The notes beneath the pieces are model-generated. The model did not search any database, was not told the DNA's origin, and saw only the letters and a program-made list of their open reading frames with translations. DNA of 64,000 bases from NCBI RefSeq assembly GCF_016654005.1, contig NZ_JAEPWN010000002.1, positions 310,001 through 374,000 on the forward strand, in the 5' to 3' direction. This DNA comes from Brevundimonas nasdae (GTDB taxonomy: Bacteria > Pseudomonadota > Alphaproteobacteria > Caulobacterales > Caulobacteraceae). Positions 46,931-57,097 of the stretch are shown here, piece by piece (the stretch's first letter is position 1; each line of letters starts with the position of its first letter). The position numbers and the translations under genes are program-made.

Positions 46931-48094
46931 TCAGCCCAGCGCCTGATCCAGATCCGCGATCAGGTCTTCGACATTCTCCACGCCGACCGAAAGACGGATC
47001 AGATTATCCGTCACGCCGCCCGCCTCGCGGACTTCCTTGGGCACGCTGGCATGGGTCATGATCGCCGGGTGGTTCACCAGGCTTTCGACGCCGCCCAGAG
47101 ACTCCGCCAGAGTGAAGACCTGAACCCGCTCCAGCACACGCTTGGTGCGCTCCAGATCCCCGTCCAGGATCACCGTCACCATCCCGCCGTAGCCGCCGCT
47201 CATCTGGCGTGCGGCCAGCTCATGTTGCGGGTGGGCGATCAGGCCGGGATAGATGACCTTCGCGATCCCTGCCCGCGTCTCCAGCCAGCGAGCGATGGTC
47301 AGGGCGTTCTCGCAGTGCGCCTTCATCCGCAGCGCCAGGGTCTTCAGACCCCGATTGGCCAGGAAGGCGTCGAACGGCCCCATGATCCCGCCGACCGAGT
47401 TCTGCAGGAACTTGATCCGCGTCGCCAGGTCGGCATCGCCGGTGACCAGCACCCCGCCGATGATGTCCGAATGGCCGTTCAAATATTTGGTCGCCGAGTG
47501 CATGACTACGTCCGCGCCCAGGCTCAGCGGCTGCTGGCAGAAGGGGGTGGCGAAGGTGTTGTCCACGACCAGCAGCAGCCCATGGGCCTTGGCCACCTTT
47601 GACAGGGCGGCGATGTCGGCCAGCTTCATCAGCGGGTTGGTGGGCGTCTCGACCCACAGCATCTTCGTCCTGGGCGTGATCGCCGCCTCGACCGCCGCGA
47701 TGTCGCTCAGGTCCACATAGGCGAAGTCCAGCCCCATGGTGCGACGCCTCACCCGTTCGAACAGCCGCCACGAGCCGCCGTAAAGGTCGTCGCCTGTGAC
47801 AATGTGATCGCCCGCATCCAGCAACTCCAGCGCGGTCGAGGTCGCCGCCATGCCCGAGCCGAAGCCGAACCCGTGCGTCCCGCCCTCCAAGTCCGCGATA
47901 CAGACCTCAAACGCCTCGCGCGTCGGGTTCTTGCCCCGCGCATACTCATACCCCTTATTCACGCCCGGGCTTTCCTGGGCATAGGTCGAGGTGGCGTAGA
48001 TCGGCGTCATCACTGCGCCCGTCGTCGGGTCGGGATGCTGACCGGCATGGATGGCGCGGGTCGAAAACCCTTGGCTGTTCTTCTTGTCAGTCAT
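46931..48094 (-). CDS. Cystathionine gamma-lyase/synthase-type PLP enzyme
   Basis: 387 residues of the Cys/Met metabolism PLP family. PLP-binding Lys lies in HSATKYLNGHSD; other marks are YEYARGKNPTREAFE, FGSGMAATSTALELL and DNTFATPFCQQPLSLGAD. Four bases downstream of cbs, so the likely role is cystathionine gamma-lyase (cystathionine to cysteine). Cystathionine gamma-synthase activity cannot be excluded on sequence alone. It ends the operon; a palindrome follows. Confidence 0.9.
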   Translation of the reverse strand: MTDKKNSQGFSTRAIHAGQHPDPTTGAVMTPIYATSTYAQESPGVNKGYEYARGKNPTREAFEVCIADLEGGTHGFGFGSGMAATSTALELLDAGDHIVTGDDLYGGSWRLFERVRRRTMGLDFAYVDLSDIAAVEAAITPRTKMLWVETPTNPLMKLADIAALSKVAKAHGLLLVVDNTFATPFCQQPLSLGADVVMHSATKYLNGHSDIIGGVLVTGDADLATRIKFLQNSVGGIMGPFDAFLANRGLKTLALRMKAHCENALTIARWLETRAGIAKVIYPGLIAHPQHELAARQMSGGYGGMVTVILDGDLERTKRVLERVQVFTLAESLGGVESLVNHPAIMTHASVPKEVREAGGVTDNLIRLSVGVENVEDLIADLDQALG

Positions 48095-48098
48095 CGAC

Positions 48099-49499
48099 TT
48101 AGCGATTCAGGCTGAGGTGGTTGATGAGGTCGGTGCGGGTGATCAGGCCGACGAATTTCTCGCCGTCCAGCACGATGGCCACGCGGTCACGGTCGAAGAC
48201 GGGGATCAGGGCGTCGAGCGACTCCTTGACCTGCACCGTGTCCAAATCCCGCGTCATGGCCGAGGCGACCGGCTTGGCGAACCGTTCCTTGCGCGTGATC
48301 TCGTCGGTGTTCATCACCTGGATCAGGTCGCTTTCGTCCAGAATGCCGACCAGACGCCCGTCGTCGATGATCGGCAGCTGGGACACGTCCGCACCCTTCA
48401 TCCGCTTGAAGGCGGTGTCCAGGGTGTCGTCCGGCCCAGCGACCACGACGTCGCCCTTTTCGTATTTGCGGTTGATCAGGTCCGACAGGTCGCCGTGGAT
48501 TTCACGCTCGCCCAGGCCCTGATCGGCCAGCCAGGCGTCGTTGTAGACCTTGGACAGATATTTGGCGCCGGTGTCGCAGACGAAGGTGACGCAGGTCTTG
48601 GCCTCGGTCTGCTCGCGGCACCAGCGCAGGGCGGCGGCGATCAGGGTGCCCGACGACGAGCCCGCCAGAATCCCTTCCTTCAACAGCAGTTCGCGCGCGG
48701 TGCTGATCGCCTCGGCGTCAGAGATCGAATAGGCCTTGTCGATCAGGCTCATGTCCGCCGTGTCCGGCACGAAATTCTGACCAATGCCCTCGACGGTGTA
48801 ACCGCCCTCCGGCCCCGGCACGCCGTCGTTGACGATGCCTGCCAGGGTAGAACCAACCGGATCGGCCAGAATGATCTCGGCCTTGGAGCCGACGCTTTTC
48901 AGATAGCGCGCCGTGCCTGTGATCGTGCCGCCCGAACCGATGCCCGCAACCAGGGCGTCGATGTCGCCGCCCGTCTGGCTCCAGATTTCCGGCCCCGTGG
49001 TCTTCACATGGGCCTCGGCGTTGGCGTCATTGGCGAACTGGTTGACGTAGAAGCCGCCGGGAATGCCCTGGGCCAGACGCTCGGCCATGTCGGTGTAATA
49101 TTCAGGATGCCCGTGCGGAACGTCCGAGCGCGTCAGGCGTACATCGGCGCCCATGGCCCGCAGATGCTGGATCTTTTCCTTCGACATCTTGTCAGGAATG
49201 ACCAGAAGCACCTTATATCCCCGCGCCCGGCCGACCAGTGTCAGCGCCAGGCCCGTATTGCCGGCCGTCGCCTCGACGATGGTGCCGCCCTCTTTCAGGA
49301 AGCCTTCCTTCTCCGCCGCATCCAACATCTCGACCGCAATCCGGTCCTTGATCGATCCGCCGGGGTTCTGGGATTCCAGCTTGAGCAGCAGCCGGCATTT
49401 CCCGGTGTCGATCTTCGTCACCTCCACCATCGGCGTCTTGCCGATCAGATCCAGCGGCGACTTCACAGGCGCGCTCAGGGCGGGGGCGGATAGGGACAT
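48099..49499 (-). CDS. cbs: Cystathionine beta-synthase
   Basis: 466 residues. PLP domain: Lys in NPGGSIKDRIAVEML, EATAGNTGLAL and GSGGTITGTARYL; then two CBS domains from about residue 340 (VVVAGPDDTLDTAFKRM; GDTV-less second copy KPVASAMTRDLDTVQVKESL). It condenses serine and homocysteine. No heme-binding N-terminal extension, as in bacterial forms. ATG 49499 has GGAG six bases before. With the lyase it forms the reverse transsulfuration operon. Confidence 0.92.
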   Translation of the reverse strand: MSLSAPALSAPVKSPLDLIGKTPMVEVTKIDTGKCRLLLKLESQNPGGSIKDRIAVEMLDAAEKEGFLKEGGTIVEATAGNTGLALTLVGRARGYKVLLVIPDKMSKEKIQHLRAMGADVRLTRSDVPHGHPEYYTDMAERLAQGIPGGFYVNQFANDANAEAHVKTTGPEIWSQTGGDIDALVAGIGSGGTITGTARYLKSVGSKAEIILADPVGSTLAGIVNDGVPGPEGGYTVEGIGQNFVPDTADMSLIDKAYSISDAEAISTARELLLKEGILAGSSSGTLIAAALRWCREQTEAKTCVTFVCDTGAKYLSKVYNDAWLADQGLGEREIHGDLSDLINRKYEKGDVVVAGPDDTLDTAFKRMKGADVSQLPIIDDGRLVGILDESDLIQVMNTDEITRKERFAKPVASAMTRDLDTVQVKESLDALIPVFDRDRVAIVLDGEKFVGLITRTDLINHLSLNR

Positions 49500-49604
49500 C
49501 AACGACTCCATTCGGGGTTCAGCGGAAGCTGAAGCTCCGCAATCACTCGGTCAACTCATGCAAGATTTGACCCAAGGGCGCGGTTCCGCGCTACGAAAGA
49601 CATA

Positions 49605-51914
49605 ATGAGCAAATCACCCAAGAGGCCGCCCGCCGGTCTCCCCGACAAAGACACCCTCGTCGCCTTCCTGCGAGAGGCCGGATCGGCCGAGAAGACCGAT
49701 ATCGCACGCCACTTCGGGCTAAAGGGCGGCGACCGCCGGGCCCTGCGCGAAATGATCCGCGAGCTGGAGGCCGAAGGCAGGCTGGGCAAACGCGGCCGCA
49801 AGGGCTTTTCCGAAGCCGGCGCCCTGCCCCCCGTCGGCGTCGCCGATGTGATCGAACGCGATGTGGACGGCGAACTCTACGTCCGCCTGGTCGAGGCCAG
49901 CCCCGATGCGCCCCAGGCCCTGCTGATCCCCGACAAGACCAAGGCCGCCCCCGGCATGGGCGACCGTCTGCTGGTCAAGTTCCAGCGCGGTGCCGAAGGC
50001 TGGGAGGCCCGGCTGATCAAGAAACTCGATATCGGCACGAACCGTGTTCTGGGCGTGATCCGCAAATCGGCGCGCGAGACGCGGGTCGAGCCGGTCGACC
50101 GCCGCTCCAAGGATGTGCTGCTGGTGCCCCAGGCCCAGTCCGGCGACCTGCGCGACGGCGATCTGGTCCTGGCCGCCATCGAAAAGGGCGAGCATCGCTA
50201 TGGCCCCAAGCGCGGCAAGATTCTTGAGAACATCGGCAAGGAGGACGACCCCCGCGCCGCCTCCCTGATCGCCATCTACGCCCACAGCATCCCGACCGGC
50301 TTCTCCGAGGCCGTCGAGCGTGAGGCCGAGGATCAGGAACTGCCGACGCTGAAGGGCCGCGAGGACCTGCGCGAGGTTCCCTTCATCACCATCGACCCCG
50401 CCGACGCGCGCGACCACGATGACGCCGTCTATGCCGCCCGCGACGAAGATCCCAAGAACCCCGGCGGCTGGATCGTCTGGGTCGCCATCGCCGACGTCGC
50501 CGCCTACGTGCGCCCCGGCTCCCAACTGGACCGCGAGGCCCGCGAAAAGGGCAACTCGACCTATTTCCCCGACCGCGTCGAACCGATGCTGCCGGAGGTG
50601 CTGTCAAACGGCCTGTGCAGCCTGAAGGAGGGCGAGAACCGCGCCTGCATGGCCGTGCGCATGGTCTTCGACAAGGACGGACGAAAGACGGGCCACAAGT
50701 TCGTGCGCGGCCTGATGCGGTCGCATGCCAAACTGTCTTACGAACAGGCCCAGGCCGCAATCGACGGCCAGACAGACGACGCCACCGGCCCGATCATGGA
50801 GGCCATCCTCTATCCGTTGTGGAACGCCTATCACGCCATGCTGAAGGGCCGCCTGAAGCGCAGCCCGCTGCAGATCGAATCCGCCGAGCGCCGCATCCGC
50901 ATGGCCCCTGACGGCGGCATCGCCTCCATCGAGAAGCGCACCTCGCTTGAGGCGCACCGGCTGATCGAAGAAATGATGATCCAGGCCAATGTCTGCGCCG
51001 CCGAGACCCTGGAGCAGAAAAAGACGCCCCTGATCTACCGCATCCACGATGCGCCCAGTCAGGAGAAGATCTTCAACCTGGCCGACTTCCTGCACACCAT
51101 CGGCAAGCCGTGGAACAAGGGCGAGCCGGGCACGACCAAGCGGTTCAACAAGCTGTTGGACGAGACGCGCGACACCGAACACGCCGACGTGGTCAACGAG
51201 GTCGTCCTGCGCACCCAGATGCAGGCCATCTATTCGCCGGAGAACGTGGGCCACTTTGGTCTGAACCTGGACCGCTATGCCCACTTCACCTCGCCCATCC
51301 GGCGCTATTCCGACCTGATTGTGCATCGCGGCCTGATCCGGGCCCTGAATCTGGGCAAGGATGGGCTGACGGATCGCGAGATCGCCGAACTGCCCGCCAT
51401 CGCCGAACAGGTCACCTCGACCGAGCGGCGCTCTATGGCCGCTGAACGCGATGCGATGGACCGCTATATCGCCGCCTTCCTTGAGGAGCATATCGGCGCG
51501 ACCTTCGCCGGGCGCATCACCGGCGTGACCCGTTTCGGCCTGTTCATCCGGCTGGAGGACACGGGCGCCGATGGTCTGGTCCCCGTCTCGACCCTGGGCA
51601 GCGAATATTTCACCCACGATGACCGCGCCCACGCCCTGGTCGGGGAACGCACCGGCAAGCGTTTCACCCTGGGCCGGATGGTCGAGGTCAAGCTGCGCGA
51701 GGCCACGCCCGTCACCGGCGGACTGGTCTTTGAAATGCTCAGCGAGCCCGAACCCCGCGATCCCGACGCCCCGGCCCCGCGCTACGGCATCCGTGGAAGG
51801 GGCGGCGACGGGCCGCCCATGCGCGGCAAGAACCGTCCTGGCGGCCCCAAGCCCCGCAACGGCTCCAAACCCTCTGGCGGCCTGAAGGGCGTCAGGAAGG
51901 GCAAGCGGAAATGA
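49605..51914 (+). CDS. rnr: Ribonuclease R
   Basis: 769 residues. Order of domains: N-terminal helix-turn-helix (DIARHFGLKGGDRRALREMI), cold-shock domains, RNB catalytic domain with Asp cluster TIDPADARDHDDAVYA and RYAHFTSPIRRYSDLIVHR, and S1 domain (ATFAGRITGVTRFGLFIRL), then a basic, Gly/Pro/Lys-rich tail. It degrades structured RNA 3' to 5'. The stop overlaps the following Nudix gene by four bases. Confidence 0.96.
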   Translation: MSKSPKRPPAGLPDKDTLVAFLREAGSAEKTDIARHFGLKGGDRRALREMIRELEAEGRLGKRGRKGFSEAGALPPVGVADVIERDVDGELYVRLVEASPDAPQALLIPDKTKAAPGMGDRLLVKFQRGAEGWEARLIKKLDIGTNRVLGVIRKSARETRVEPVDRRSKDVLLVPQAQSGDLRDGDLVLAAIEKGEHRYGPKRGKILENIGKEDDPRAASLIAIYAHSIPTGFSEAVEREAEDQELPTLKGREDLREVPFITIDPADARDHDDAVYAARDEDPKNPGGWIVWVAIADVAAYVRPGSQLDREAREKGNSTYFPDRVEPMLPEVLSNGLCSLKEGENRACMAVRMVFDKDGRKTGHKFVRGLMRSHAKLSYEQAQAAIDGQTDDATGPIMEAILYPLWNAYHAMLKGRLKRSPLQIESAERRIRMAPDGGIASIEKRTSLEAHRLIEEMMIQANVCAAETLEQKKTPLIYRIHDAPSQEKIFNLADFLHTIGKPWNKGEPGTTKRFNKLLDETRDTEHADVVNEVVLRTQMQAIYSPENVGHFGLNLDRYAHFTSPIRRYSDLIVHRGLIRALNLGKDGLTDREIAELPAIAEQVTSTERRSMAAERDAMDRYIAAFLEEHIGATFAGRITGVTRFGLFIRLEDTGADGLVPVSTLGSEYFTHDDRAHALVGERTGKRFTLGRMVEVKLREATPVTGGLVFEMLSEPEPRDPDAPAPRYGIRGRGGDGPPMRGKNRPGGPKPRNGSKPSGGLKGVRKGKRK

Positions 51915-52615
51915 ACCGGCCCTTCGACGCTGCACAGGATCTGGCCGACGCCCCGCGCGTCGGCGGCGCCCAGCGCCCGAAGGACGCCGCCACCCTGATC
52001 CTGACGCGCGGCGGATCGAAGCCTGAGGTTCTGATGGGGCGGCGTGCGCCCGGCCATGTCTTCATGGCATCGAAATGGGTCTTTCCCGGCGGACGAATTG
52101 ACCGGTCGGACTTCACCGCCGCATCCGCTGGCGACCTGTCGTCCGATGCCGCGCGCCGCCTGGCTGCCGAGACCCCCGCACGCCGCGCTCGCGCCCTGGC
52201 CCTGACGGCGGTGCGCGAGACGTTCGAGGAGACGGGCCTGATCCTGGGCCGCCCCGCCCCGCCCGCCGCCGTCGCCGGGCCCTGGCGGGAATACCGCCAG
52301 GCGGGCGCCCTGCCCGATCTGTCGGTCCTGTCCTACATCGCCCGCGCCATCACCCCGCCGGGCCGCACGCGCCGCTTTGACGCCCGTTTCTTCATGGCCC
52401 CCGCCGAAGCCCTGCTGACGCCTGAACCGACGTCAGGCTCTGGCGAATTGGACGAGATCGCCTGGCTGCCTCTGGACGAGGCCCGCACGCTGGACCTGCC
52501 CGCCATCACCCGTTTCGTGCTGGGGGAGTTGGCCGAACGGCTTGAGCATCCCGACCGCCCCCTGCCCTTCGTTCGCATGGTGCGCGGCCAGCATGTGGTC
52601 GAACACAGGGACTGA
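51911..52615 (+). CDS. Nudix hydrolase (long, CoAse/RppH-like type)
   Basis: 234 residues. Start overlaps the rnr stop (ATGA). N-terminal strand ATLILTRGGSKPEVLMGRRA and KWVFPGGRID lead to a Nudix helix ARALALTAVRETFEETGLIL, where RETFEETGL gives the REUxEExGU part; the first part of the box is spread by an insert. Substrate not clear. Co-expression with rnr suggests RNA or nucleotide turnover, an inference only. Confidence 0.85.
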   Translation: MNRPFDAAQDLADAPRVGGAQRPKDAATLILTRGGSKPEVLMGRRAPGHVFMASKWVFPGGRIDRSDFTAASAGDLSSDAARRLAAETPARRARALALTAVRETFEETGLILGRPAPPAAVAGPWREYRQAGALPDLSVLSYIARAITPPGRTRRFDARFFMAPAEALLTPEPTSGSGELDEIAWLPLDEARTLDLPAITRFVLGELAERLEHPDRPLPFVRMVRGQHVVEHRD

Positions 52616-52618
52616 CAC

Positions 52619-53032
52619 ATGGCGGGCCAGCCCATCACGCTTCGGTTGACGATCCGGGACCCGGTCCCCGACGTCGCCTACAGCCTGCAGGACAAGACCA
52701 ACGCCCCGGTCGAGGTCCGGATCGCCGGCGACGCCCCGCTCAGCTTCGACGCGCCGATCACCTTGACGGACGACAACCGTTTCACCGGCCCGTTCGTGCG
52801 GCGTGAAGGCCCCACCCGCCGCTTCGTCTATATCTGCATCGGTGCCTCGGCGGGCCAGCACGGCAGCGAATGGAGCCGCCGCGCCAAGATCGACATTCAC
52901 GACATCCCCGCCGCGCTGCTGGCTCAGGCGCGTGACGGCGTCGTGTTGGAGATCGTTCTGCCGGGACGCGGCAAGGATGGGACGCCCGCCTGTGCGACGG
53001 TGCGTCCCCTCCAGCCCTGGCGCGCTGCCTGA
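52619..53032 (+). CDS. DUF5990 family protein
   Basis: 137 residues: ITLRLTIRDPVPDVAYSLQDK, FTGPFVRREGPTRRFVYICIGASAGQ and WSRRAKIDIHDIPAALLAQA. Fits DUF5990, a beta-rich family without known role. It is three bases after the Nudix stop, third gene of the rnr operon. Confidence 0.87.
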   Translation: MAGQPITLRLTIRDPVPDVAYSLQDKTNAPVEVRIAGDAPLSFDAPITLTDDNRFTGPFVRREGPTRRFVYICIGASAGQHGSEWSRRAKIDIHDIPAALLAQARDGVVLEIVLPGRGKDGTPACATVRPLQPWRAA

Positions 53033-53033
53033 C

Positions 53034-53600
53034 CTAGCTTGCGACCGGCTTGGTCAGGTCGAACTCGACCCGGAAATGCCGGTTCGGACGGCGCAGTTCA
53101 TAGGCGAAGGTCTCATGTGGATGGACCTCGATGGCCCAGGTGTTGGTCGTCGAAACCGTCGCGTTATTGGCGTTGAACAGCGCGATGGATTCCGCGTCCA
53201 CCGGGAACTCCTGCCGTTTCGCCGTGCCCTCGTTCACCGTATCGCCGCCGTACCAGTGCAGCACGTCTGTCGTGCCGTCCTCATGTCGGTGATCATGCTT
53301 CAGGCGCAGGCCGACATCTCCCCTGGTCACAACCCAGGTCCGCGAGCGGTCATCACCCACGGCGAACGGAATGCGAATCTCTGCGTCGGAACAGTCGCGG
53401 ACATGCATCAACAGCCGTTTGTTGGCGAAATCCGCGTCGGCGGGATCGGTCGTGACGACCCGCCCTTCGAATCGCTGGCCGCACAGGGCGGTCAGGTTTG
53501 AGAAGAAGGCGTCTTGCGGATTCGGGGATTCAGCCCCGCCAGCGCAGGATGAAAGGGCGAAACCCAGGGCCGTCGCGGCCAGCGCGTATGCTAATTTCAT
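53034..53600 (-). CDS. Lipoprotein, hypothetical
   Basis: 188 residues. Lipobox LSSC (Cys19) marks an envelope lipoprotein. Mature part: AFFSNLTALCGQRFEGRVVT, ADFANKRLLMHVRDC, then HRHEDGTTDVLHWYGGDT and FAYELRRPNRHFRVEFDL. Two Cys could pair. I have seen this layout in alphaproteobacterial proteins of unknown role; no named family. Convergent with the DUF5990 gene, one base between. Confidence 0.78.
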   Translation of the reverse strand: MKLAYALAATALGFALSSCAGGAESPNPQDAFFSNLTALCGQRFEGRVVTTDPADADFANKRLLMHVRDCSDAEIRIPFAVGDDRSRTWVVTRGDVGLRLKHDHRHEDGTTDVLHWYGGDTVNEGTAKRQEFPVDAESIALFNANNATVSTTNTWAIEVHPHETFAYELRRPNRHFRVEFDLTKPVAS

Positions 53601-53725
53601 GCTCCAAGCCTATATGTGCGAAATCCCCTATCAACGTGGCATCACGCCCGTTGACTTTAGGCCGTGTCTGAGTATGTTCCGCGCCTCTTATTTTAAGCGG
53701 CTGTCGCCGTCGTAGAGGTATTCCG

Positions 53726-53893
53726 ATGGCCAAACCGGCTTCCATCAAAATCCGTCTGAACTCCACCGCCGACACTGGCTTCTTCTATGTCACCAAGAAG
53801 AACGCCCGCACCATGACCGAGAAAATGGTCGTCAAGAAGTACGACCCGGTCGTGCGCAAGCACGTCGACTTCAAGGAAGGCAAGATCAAGTAA
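53726..53893 (+). CDS. rpmG: 50S ribosomal protein L33
   Basis: A 55-residue protein. [40 protein letters not shown] and [14 protein letters not shown] are typical. The zinc cysteines of some L33 forms are absent (C-minus form). A strong terminator follows 25 bases on. Confidence 0.96.
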   Translation: MAKPASIKIRLNSTADTGFFYVTKKNARTMTEKMVVKKYDPVVRKHVDFKEGKIK

Positions 53894-53917
53894 GCACTTG
53901 ATCTGCTAGAAAATACG

Positions 53918-53949
53918 ACGCCCGGCTGATCACTCAGCCGGGCGTTTTT
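53918..53949 (+). terminator. Rho-independent terminator of rpmG
   Basis: Twelve-base stem ACGCCCGGCTGA/TCAGCCGGGCGT (53918-53929 with 53934-53945) followed by TTTTT. Confidence 0.93.
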
Positions 53950-53991
53950 CTTTGTCCGACATGGGCTGTGGTCGTGGCCGCCGAAGGGACT

Positions 53992-55353
53992 TCAGGCGGC
54001 CTTGGCGATGACGATGTTGCGGCCCTTGGCCTTGGCCTCATACACGCCCTCGTCGGCGCGTTTCAGCAGCAGTTCCGGCGTGTCATGAGGCCCGCAGGTG
54101 GCCGCCACGCCGATTGAGATGGTTATGGTCAGCATTTCCTTTCCGCCCATGATGCGGAACGGCTGAGAGGCTACGTCCCGGCGAATCCGCTCGGCGACGC
54201 GTCCTGCGTCCTCCAGATCTGCGCCCGGCATGACGACCACGAACTCCTCGCCGCCCAGACGGCACGGCAGGTCCACGGCTCGCACATTGGTGGCCAGACG
54301 CACGGCGAACTCGATCAGAACCTCATCGCCCGCATCATGACCGAAGCCGTCGTTCACCAGCTTGAAGTGGTCGATGTCCAGCACCAGCAGGGCGACAGAA
54401 CTGCCGCCATGCACGGCCCGGTTCACCAGGGCGTCCAACTGGCCAGTCATGTAGCGGCGGTTATGCAGCCCGGTAAGAGCGTCCGTGACGGCCAGCTCCA
54501 GGCTGGAATCCAGCTTGTCGCGCAGGAAGTCGGTGTAGCGCTTGCGGCGGATCTGCGTGCGCGCGCGCGCCGACAGCTCGTCCGGGTCGATGGGCCGGTT
54601 GACCACGTCCGCGGCCCCCAGCTCCAGCGCCTTGACCATGCGCGCCCGATCCATCGGATCGACAACGGCCAGCACCGGCGCCCGGCGCGCATCGCCTGAC
54701 TTGGACAGGGCCAGCACTCGCAGGCCGTCGAAGGTGTCAGCCGCCACATTGACGATGACCAGGTCCAGCGGTCCGCGCACGGCCTTTATCGCCGCGTCAG
54801 CGTTCGCCTCAATCGCCACGCGATGCTCGACGCCCAACTGGTCGGCGATCTTCTTGGCCTGGGCTTCATTGTCATCGACGACCAGAACCCGACCGCCCTC
54901 GGCGCGCAGACGCCTGTCGCCGTCGGTGCTGACGCCCATGCGGCGGCTGTTTTCCTCACGCTCGCGCAGCTCGTCCATCACCTGTTTCAGGCGGCTTAGC
55001 GAGCGCACCCGCGCAAACAGGATCACATCATCCAGCGGCTTGGTGATGAAGTCGTCGGCGCCTGCCTCAAGTCCGCGTATCTTGTCTTCCCGACCATCCA
55101 GGGCGGTGACCAGCACCACAGGAATATGGCGCGTCTCGGCCTGGGCCTTCAGGCGGCGGCAGGTTTCGAATCCGTCCATGCCCGGCATCATCACGTCCAG
55201 CAGGATCAGGTCCGGCTGGGTCTCCGCCGCCAGCGTCAGCGCGGTCAGACCGTCGTGACAGGACACCACGTCGAAATATTCGATCGTCAGCTTGGCTTCC
55301 AGCAGACGGACGTTGGCCTCAACGTCGTCCACGACCATGACCCGCGCGCTCAT
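53992..55353 (-). CDS. pleD: Diguanylate cyclase response regulator PleD
   Basis: 453 residues, nearly the exact size of Caulobacter PleD. Domains: receiver with Asp53 ([13 protein letters not shown]), a second adaptor receiver (about 155-275) and a GGDEF domain with active GGEEF ([14 protein letters not shown]). RAVD just before it forms the allosteric inhibition site RxxD. It makes c-di-GMP when phosphorylated and drives the swarmer-to-stalked change. Start 55353 overlaps the divK stop. Confidence 0.97.
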   Translation of the reverse strand: MSARVMVVDDVEANVRLLEAKLTIEYFDVVSCHDGLTALTLAAETQPDLILLDVMMPGMDGFETCRRLKAQAETRHIPVVLVTALDGREDKIRGLEAGADDFITKPLDDVILFARVRSLSRLKQVMDELREREENSRRMGVSTDGDRRLRAEGGRVLVVDDNEAQAKKIADQLGVEHRVAIEANADAAIKAVRGPLDLVIVNVAADTFDGLRVLALSKSGDARRAPVLAVVDPMDRARMVKALELGAADVVNRPIDPDELSARARTQIRRKRYTDFLRDKLDSSLELAVTDALTGLHNRRYMTGQLDALVNRAVHGGSSVALLVLDIDHFKLVNDGFGHDAGDEVLIEFAVRLATNVRAVDLPCRLGGEEFVVVMPGADLEDAGRVAERIRRDVASQPFRIMGGKEMLTITISIGVAATCGPHDTPELLLKRADEGVYEAKAKGRNIVIAKAA

Positions 55354-55715
55354 CCCAGGTGCTGCCGGACTGTTTCGAGGAAATGCATCACGGAAATCGG
55401 CTTGGAGATATAGGCCTCGCACCCGCCCTGGCGGATGCGTTCCTCATCGCCCTTCATGGCGAAGGCGGTCACGGCGATGACGGGGATGTGGTGCAGCTCC
55501 TCGTCATCCTTCAGCCACTTGGTGACCTCCAGACCAGATATCTCGGGCAACTGGATATCCATCAGGATCAGATCGGGCAGATGCGCGCGCGCCAGCGCCA
55601 AAGCCTGCAGTCCCTCGCGGGTCTGCAGGGTTTCATACCCCTGAGAATCGAGCAGATCATGAAAAAGCTTCATGTTCAGCTCGTTATCCTCGACGATGAG
55701 GACTTTCTTGGACAT
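55350..55715 (-). CDS. divK: Single-domain response regulator DivK
   Basis: 121 residues, one receiver domain with Asp9/Asp10, phosphoacceptor Asp53 ([13 protein letters not shown]), Thr/Ala switch ([15 protein letters not shown]) and Lys (YISKPIS). It is phosphorylated by DivJ and dephosphorylated by PleC in Caulobacter, controlling CtrA activity. Starts at 55715 ([20 protein letters not shown]). divK-pleD overlap by four bases as in Caulobacter. Confidence 0.97.
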   Translation of the reverse strand: MSKKVLIVEDNELNMKLFHDLLDSQGYETLQTREGLQALALARAHLPDLILMDIQLPEISGLEVTKWLKDDEELHHIPVIAVTAFAMKGDEERIRQGGCEAYISKPISVMHFLETVRQHLG

Positions 55716-55820
55716 CATCACCTGACCTGCGCTCCCCCATACGCGGAACGCTTCGTTGGATGCGATAGTGGACAAGCAGTCTTAAGTTGGGATGAAGCCA
55801 ACCTTACGGAGACCTTAAGC
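55716..55820. promoter_or_regulatory. Divergent divK/dinB promoter region with imperfect CtrA-type pairs
   Basis: Two TTAA-N7 pairs one or two bases from the TTAA-N7-TTAA CtrA consensus occur: TTAAgttgggaTGAA on the plus strand (from 55782) and, overlapping the dinB leader on the minus strand, TTAAggtctccGTAA. divK is a CtrA target in Caulobacter. No SOS-type GTTC-N7-GTTC box is seen for dinB. Confidence 0.35.
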
Positions 55821-57089
55821 GTGGCCATAAAGGCCATCTGTCGCGACTGCCTGTGGACCGGCGAAGACCCTGCTGGCCCGCCTGATCGCCGCTGCCCGTT
55901 GTGCGGATCGCGCCGGATCGTCGCCGACCCCGAACTGGACCAGCTGTCCATCGCCCACATGGACTGCGACGCCTTCTACGCCTCGGTGGAGAAGCGCGAC
56001 CGCCCCGAGTTGCGCGACAAGCCGGTCATCATCGGCGGCGGCAAGCGCGGCGTCGTCTCCACCGCCTGCTATGTCGCGCGCCAGTACGGCGTCGGCTCGG
56101 CCATGCCGATGTTCAAGGCGCTGAAGGCCTGCCCCGATGCTGTGGTCATCAAGCCGAACTTCACCAAATACGTCTTTGAATCTGAACGCATCCTGGGGGC
56201 GCTGGGCAAGCTGACGCCCTTGATCCAGCCCCTGTCGCTGGACGAGGCCTGGGTCGATCTTTCCGGGACCGAGCGGCTGAACGGCGGCCCGCCCGCCTTC
56301 CAGCTGATCCGCTTCCAGAAACAGATCGAGGATGAGACCGGCCTGACCGTCTCCATCGGACTGGCCCCCAACCGCTTCCTGGCGAAAATGGCGTCAGAGA
56401 TGGACAAGCCGCGCGGCTTCTCGGTCGTGGGCCGGGCCAACGCCCAGTCCCTGCTGGCCCCAAAGCCCGTCACCGCGCTGCCCGGCGTCGGCCCGGTGTT
56501 CGGCAAGGCCCTGCGCAGCGACGGCTACGCCACCATCGGCGATCTGGCGCGGGCCGACGTGCGCGATCTGGTCAAGCGGTACGGCGAATCCGGCCTGCGC
56601 CTTCACGACCTGTCCCATGCCCGCGACGCCCGCGCCGTGAACCCGACCCACGACCGCAAGGGCATGAGCGCCGAAACCACCTTCAACGAAGACCTGATCG
56701 CGGCGCAGGCGTTGGAGGCCGAGCTTTGGCCCCTGTGCGAGAAGCTGGCATCCAAGGCGCGACGCGACGGGGTGGCCAGCCGCGTGGTGGTGCTGAAACT
56801 GCGCCGCACCGACTTCAAGATCCTGACCCGCCGCATCAGCCTGCCTGAGCCGATCCAGACCGCCCGCGCCCTGTTCGCCGCCGGGCGTGACCTGCTGAAA
56901 CCCGAACTGGGCCTGCCCTACCGCCTGATCGGCATCGGCATGGCCGACATTCAGGACGCTGGCGACGCGCCCTCCGGCTTGTTCCAGACCACAGAAACCC
57001 GCGCCCTGAAGACCGAACGCGCCATCGACAAGCTGCGCGAGAAGTTCGGCGACAAGGCCGTGGTGGCGGGACGCGCGCTGAAGTCATAG
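55821..57089 (+). CDS. dinB: DNA polymerase IV (DinB, Y family) with N-terminal Cys4 motif
   Basis: About 422 residues. Y-family core: [19 protein letters not shown] (metal Asp), [11 protein letters not shown] (catalytic Asp-Glu), [17 protein letters not shown], a helix-hairpin-helix ([11 protein letters not shown]) and little-finger domain. It copies past damaged DNA. Ahead of the core, residues 1-45 add Cys7, Cys10, Cys25 and Cys28, a zinc-ribbon layout. GTG 55821 has GGAG nine bases upstream. Confidence 0.94.
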   Translation: MAIKAICRDCLWTGEDPAGPPDRRCPLCGSRRIVADPELDQLSIAHMDCDAFYASVEKRDRPELRDKPVIIGGGKRGVVSTACYVARQYGVGSAMPMFKALKACPDAVVIKPNFTKYVFESERILGALGKLTPLIQPLSLDEAWVDLSGTERLNGGPPAFQLIRFQKQIEDETGLTVSIGLAPNRFLAKMASEMDKPRGFSVVGRANAQSLLAPKPVTALPGVGPVFGKALRSDGYATIGDLARADVRDLVKRYGESGLRLHDLSHARDARAVNPTHDRKGMSAETTFNEDLIAAQALEAELWPLCEKLASKARRDGVASRVVVLKLRRTDFKILTRRISLPEPIQTARALFAAGRDLLKPELGLPYRLIGIGMADIQDAGDAPSGLFQTTETRALKTERAIDKLREKFGDKAVVAGRALKS

Positions 57090-57097
57090 GAAGCATC

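Noticed and set aside
48051..49493. 480-residue plus-strand frame opposite cbs
   Set aside because: Antisense to a clear cystathionine beta-synthase; no motifs or ribosome site.
55359..55820. Extending dinB upstream to 55359
   Set aside because: The added sequence is the complement of divK and has no similarity to polymerase; GTG 55821 has a good ribosome site.
55716..55820. SOS (LexA) box for dinB
   Set aside because: No GTTC-N7-GTTC direct repeat of the alphaproteobacterial type was found.
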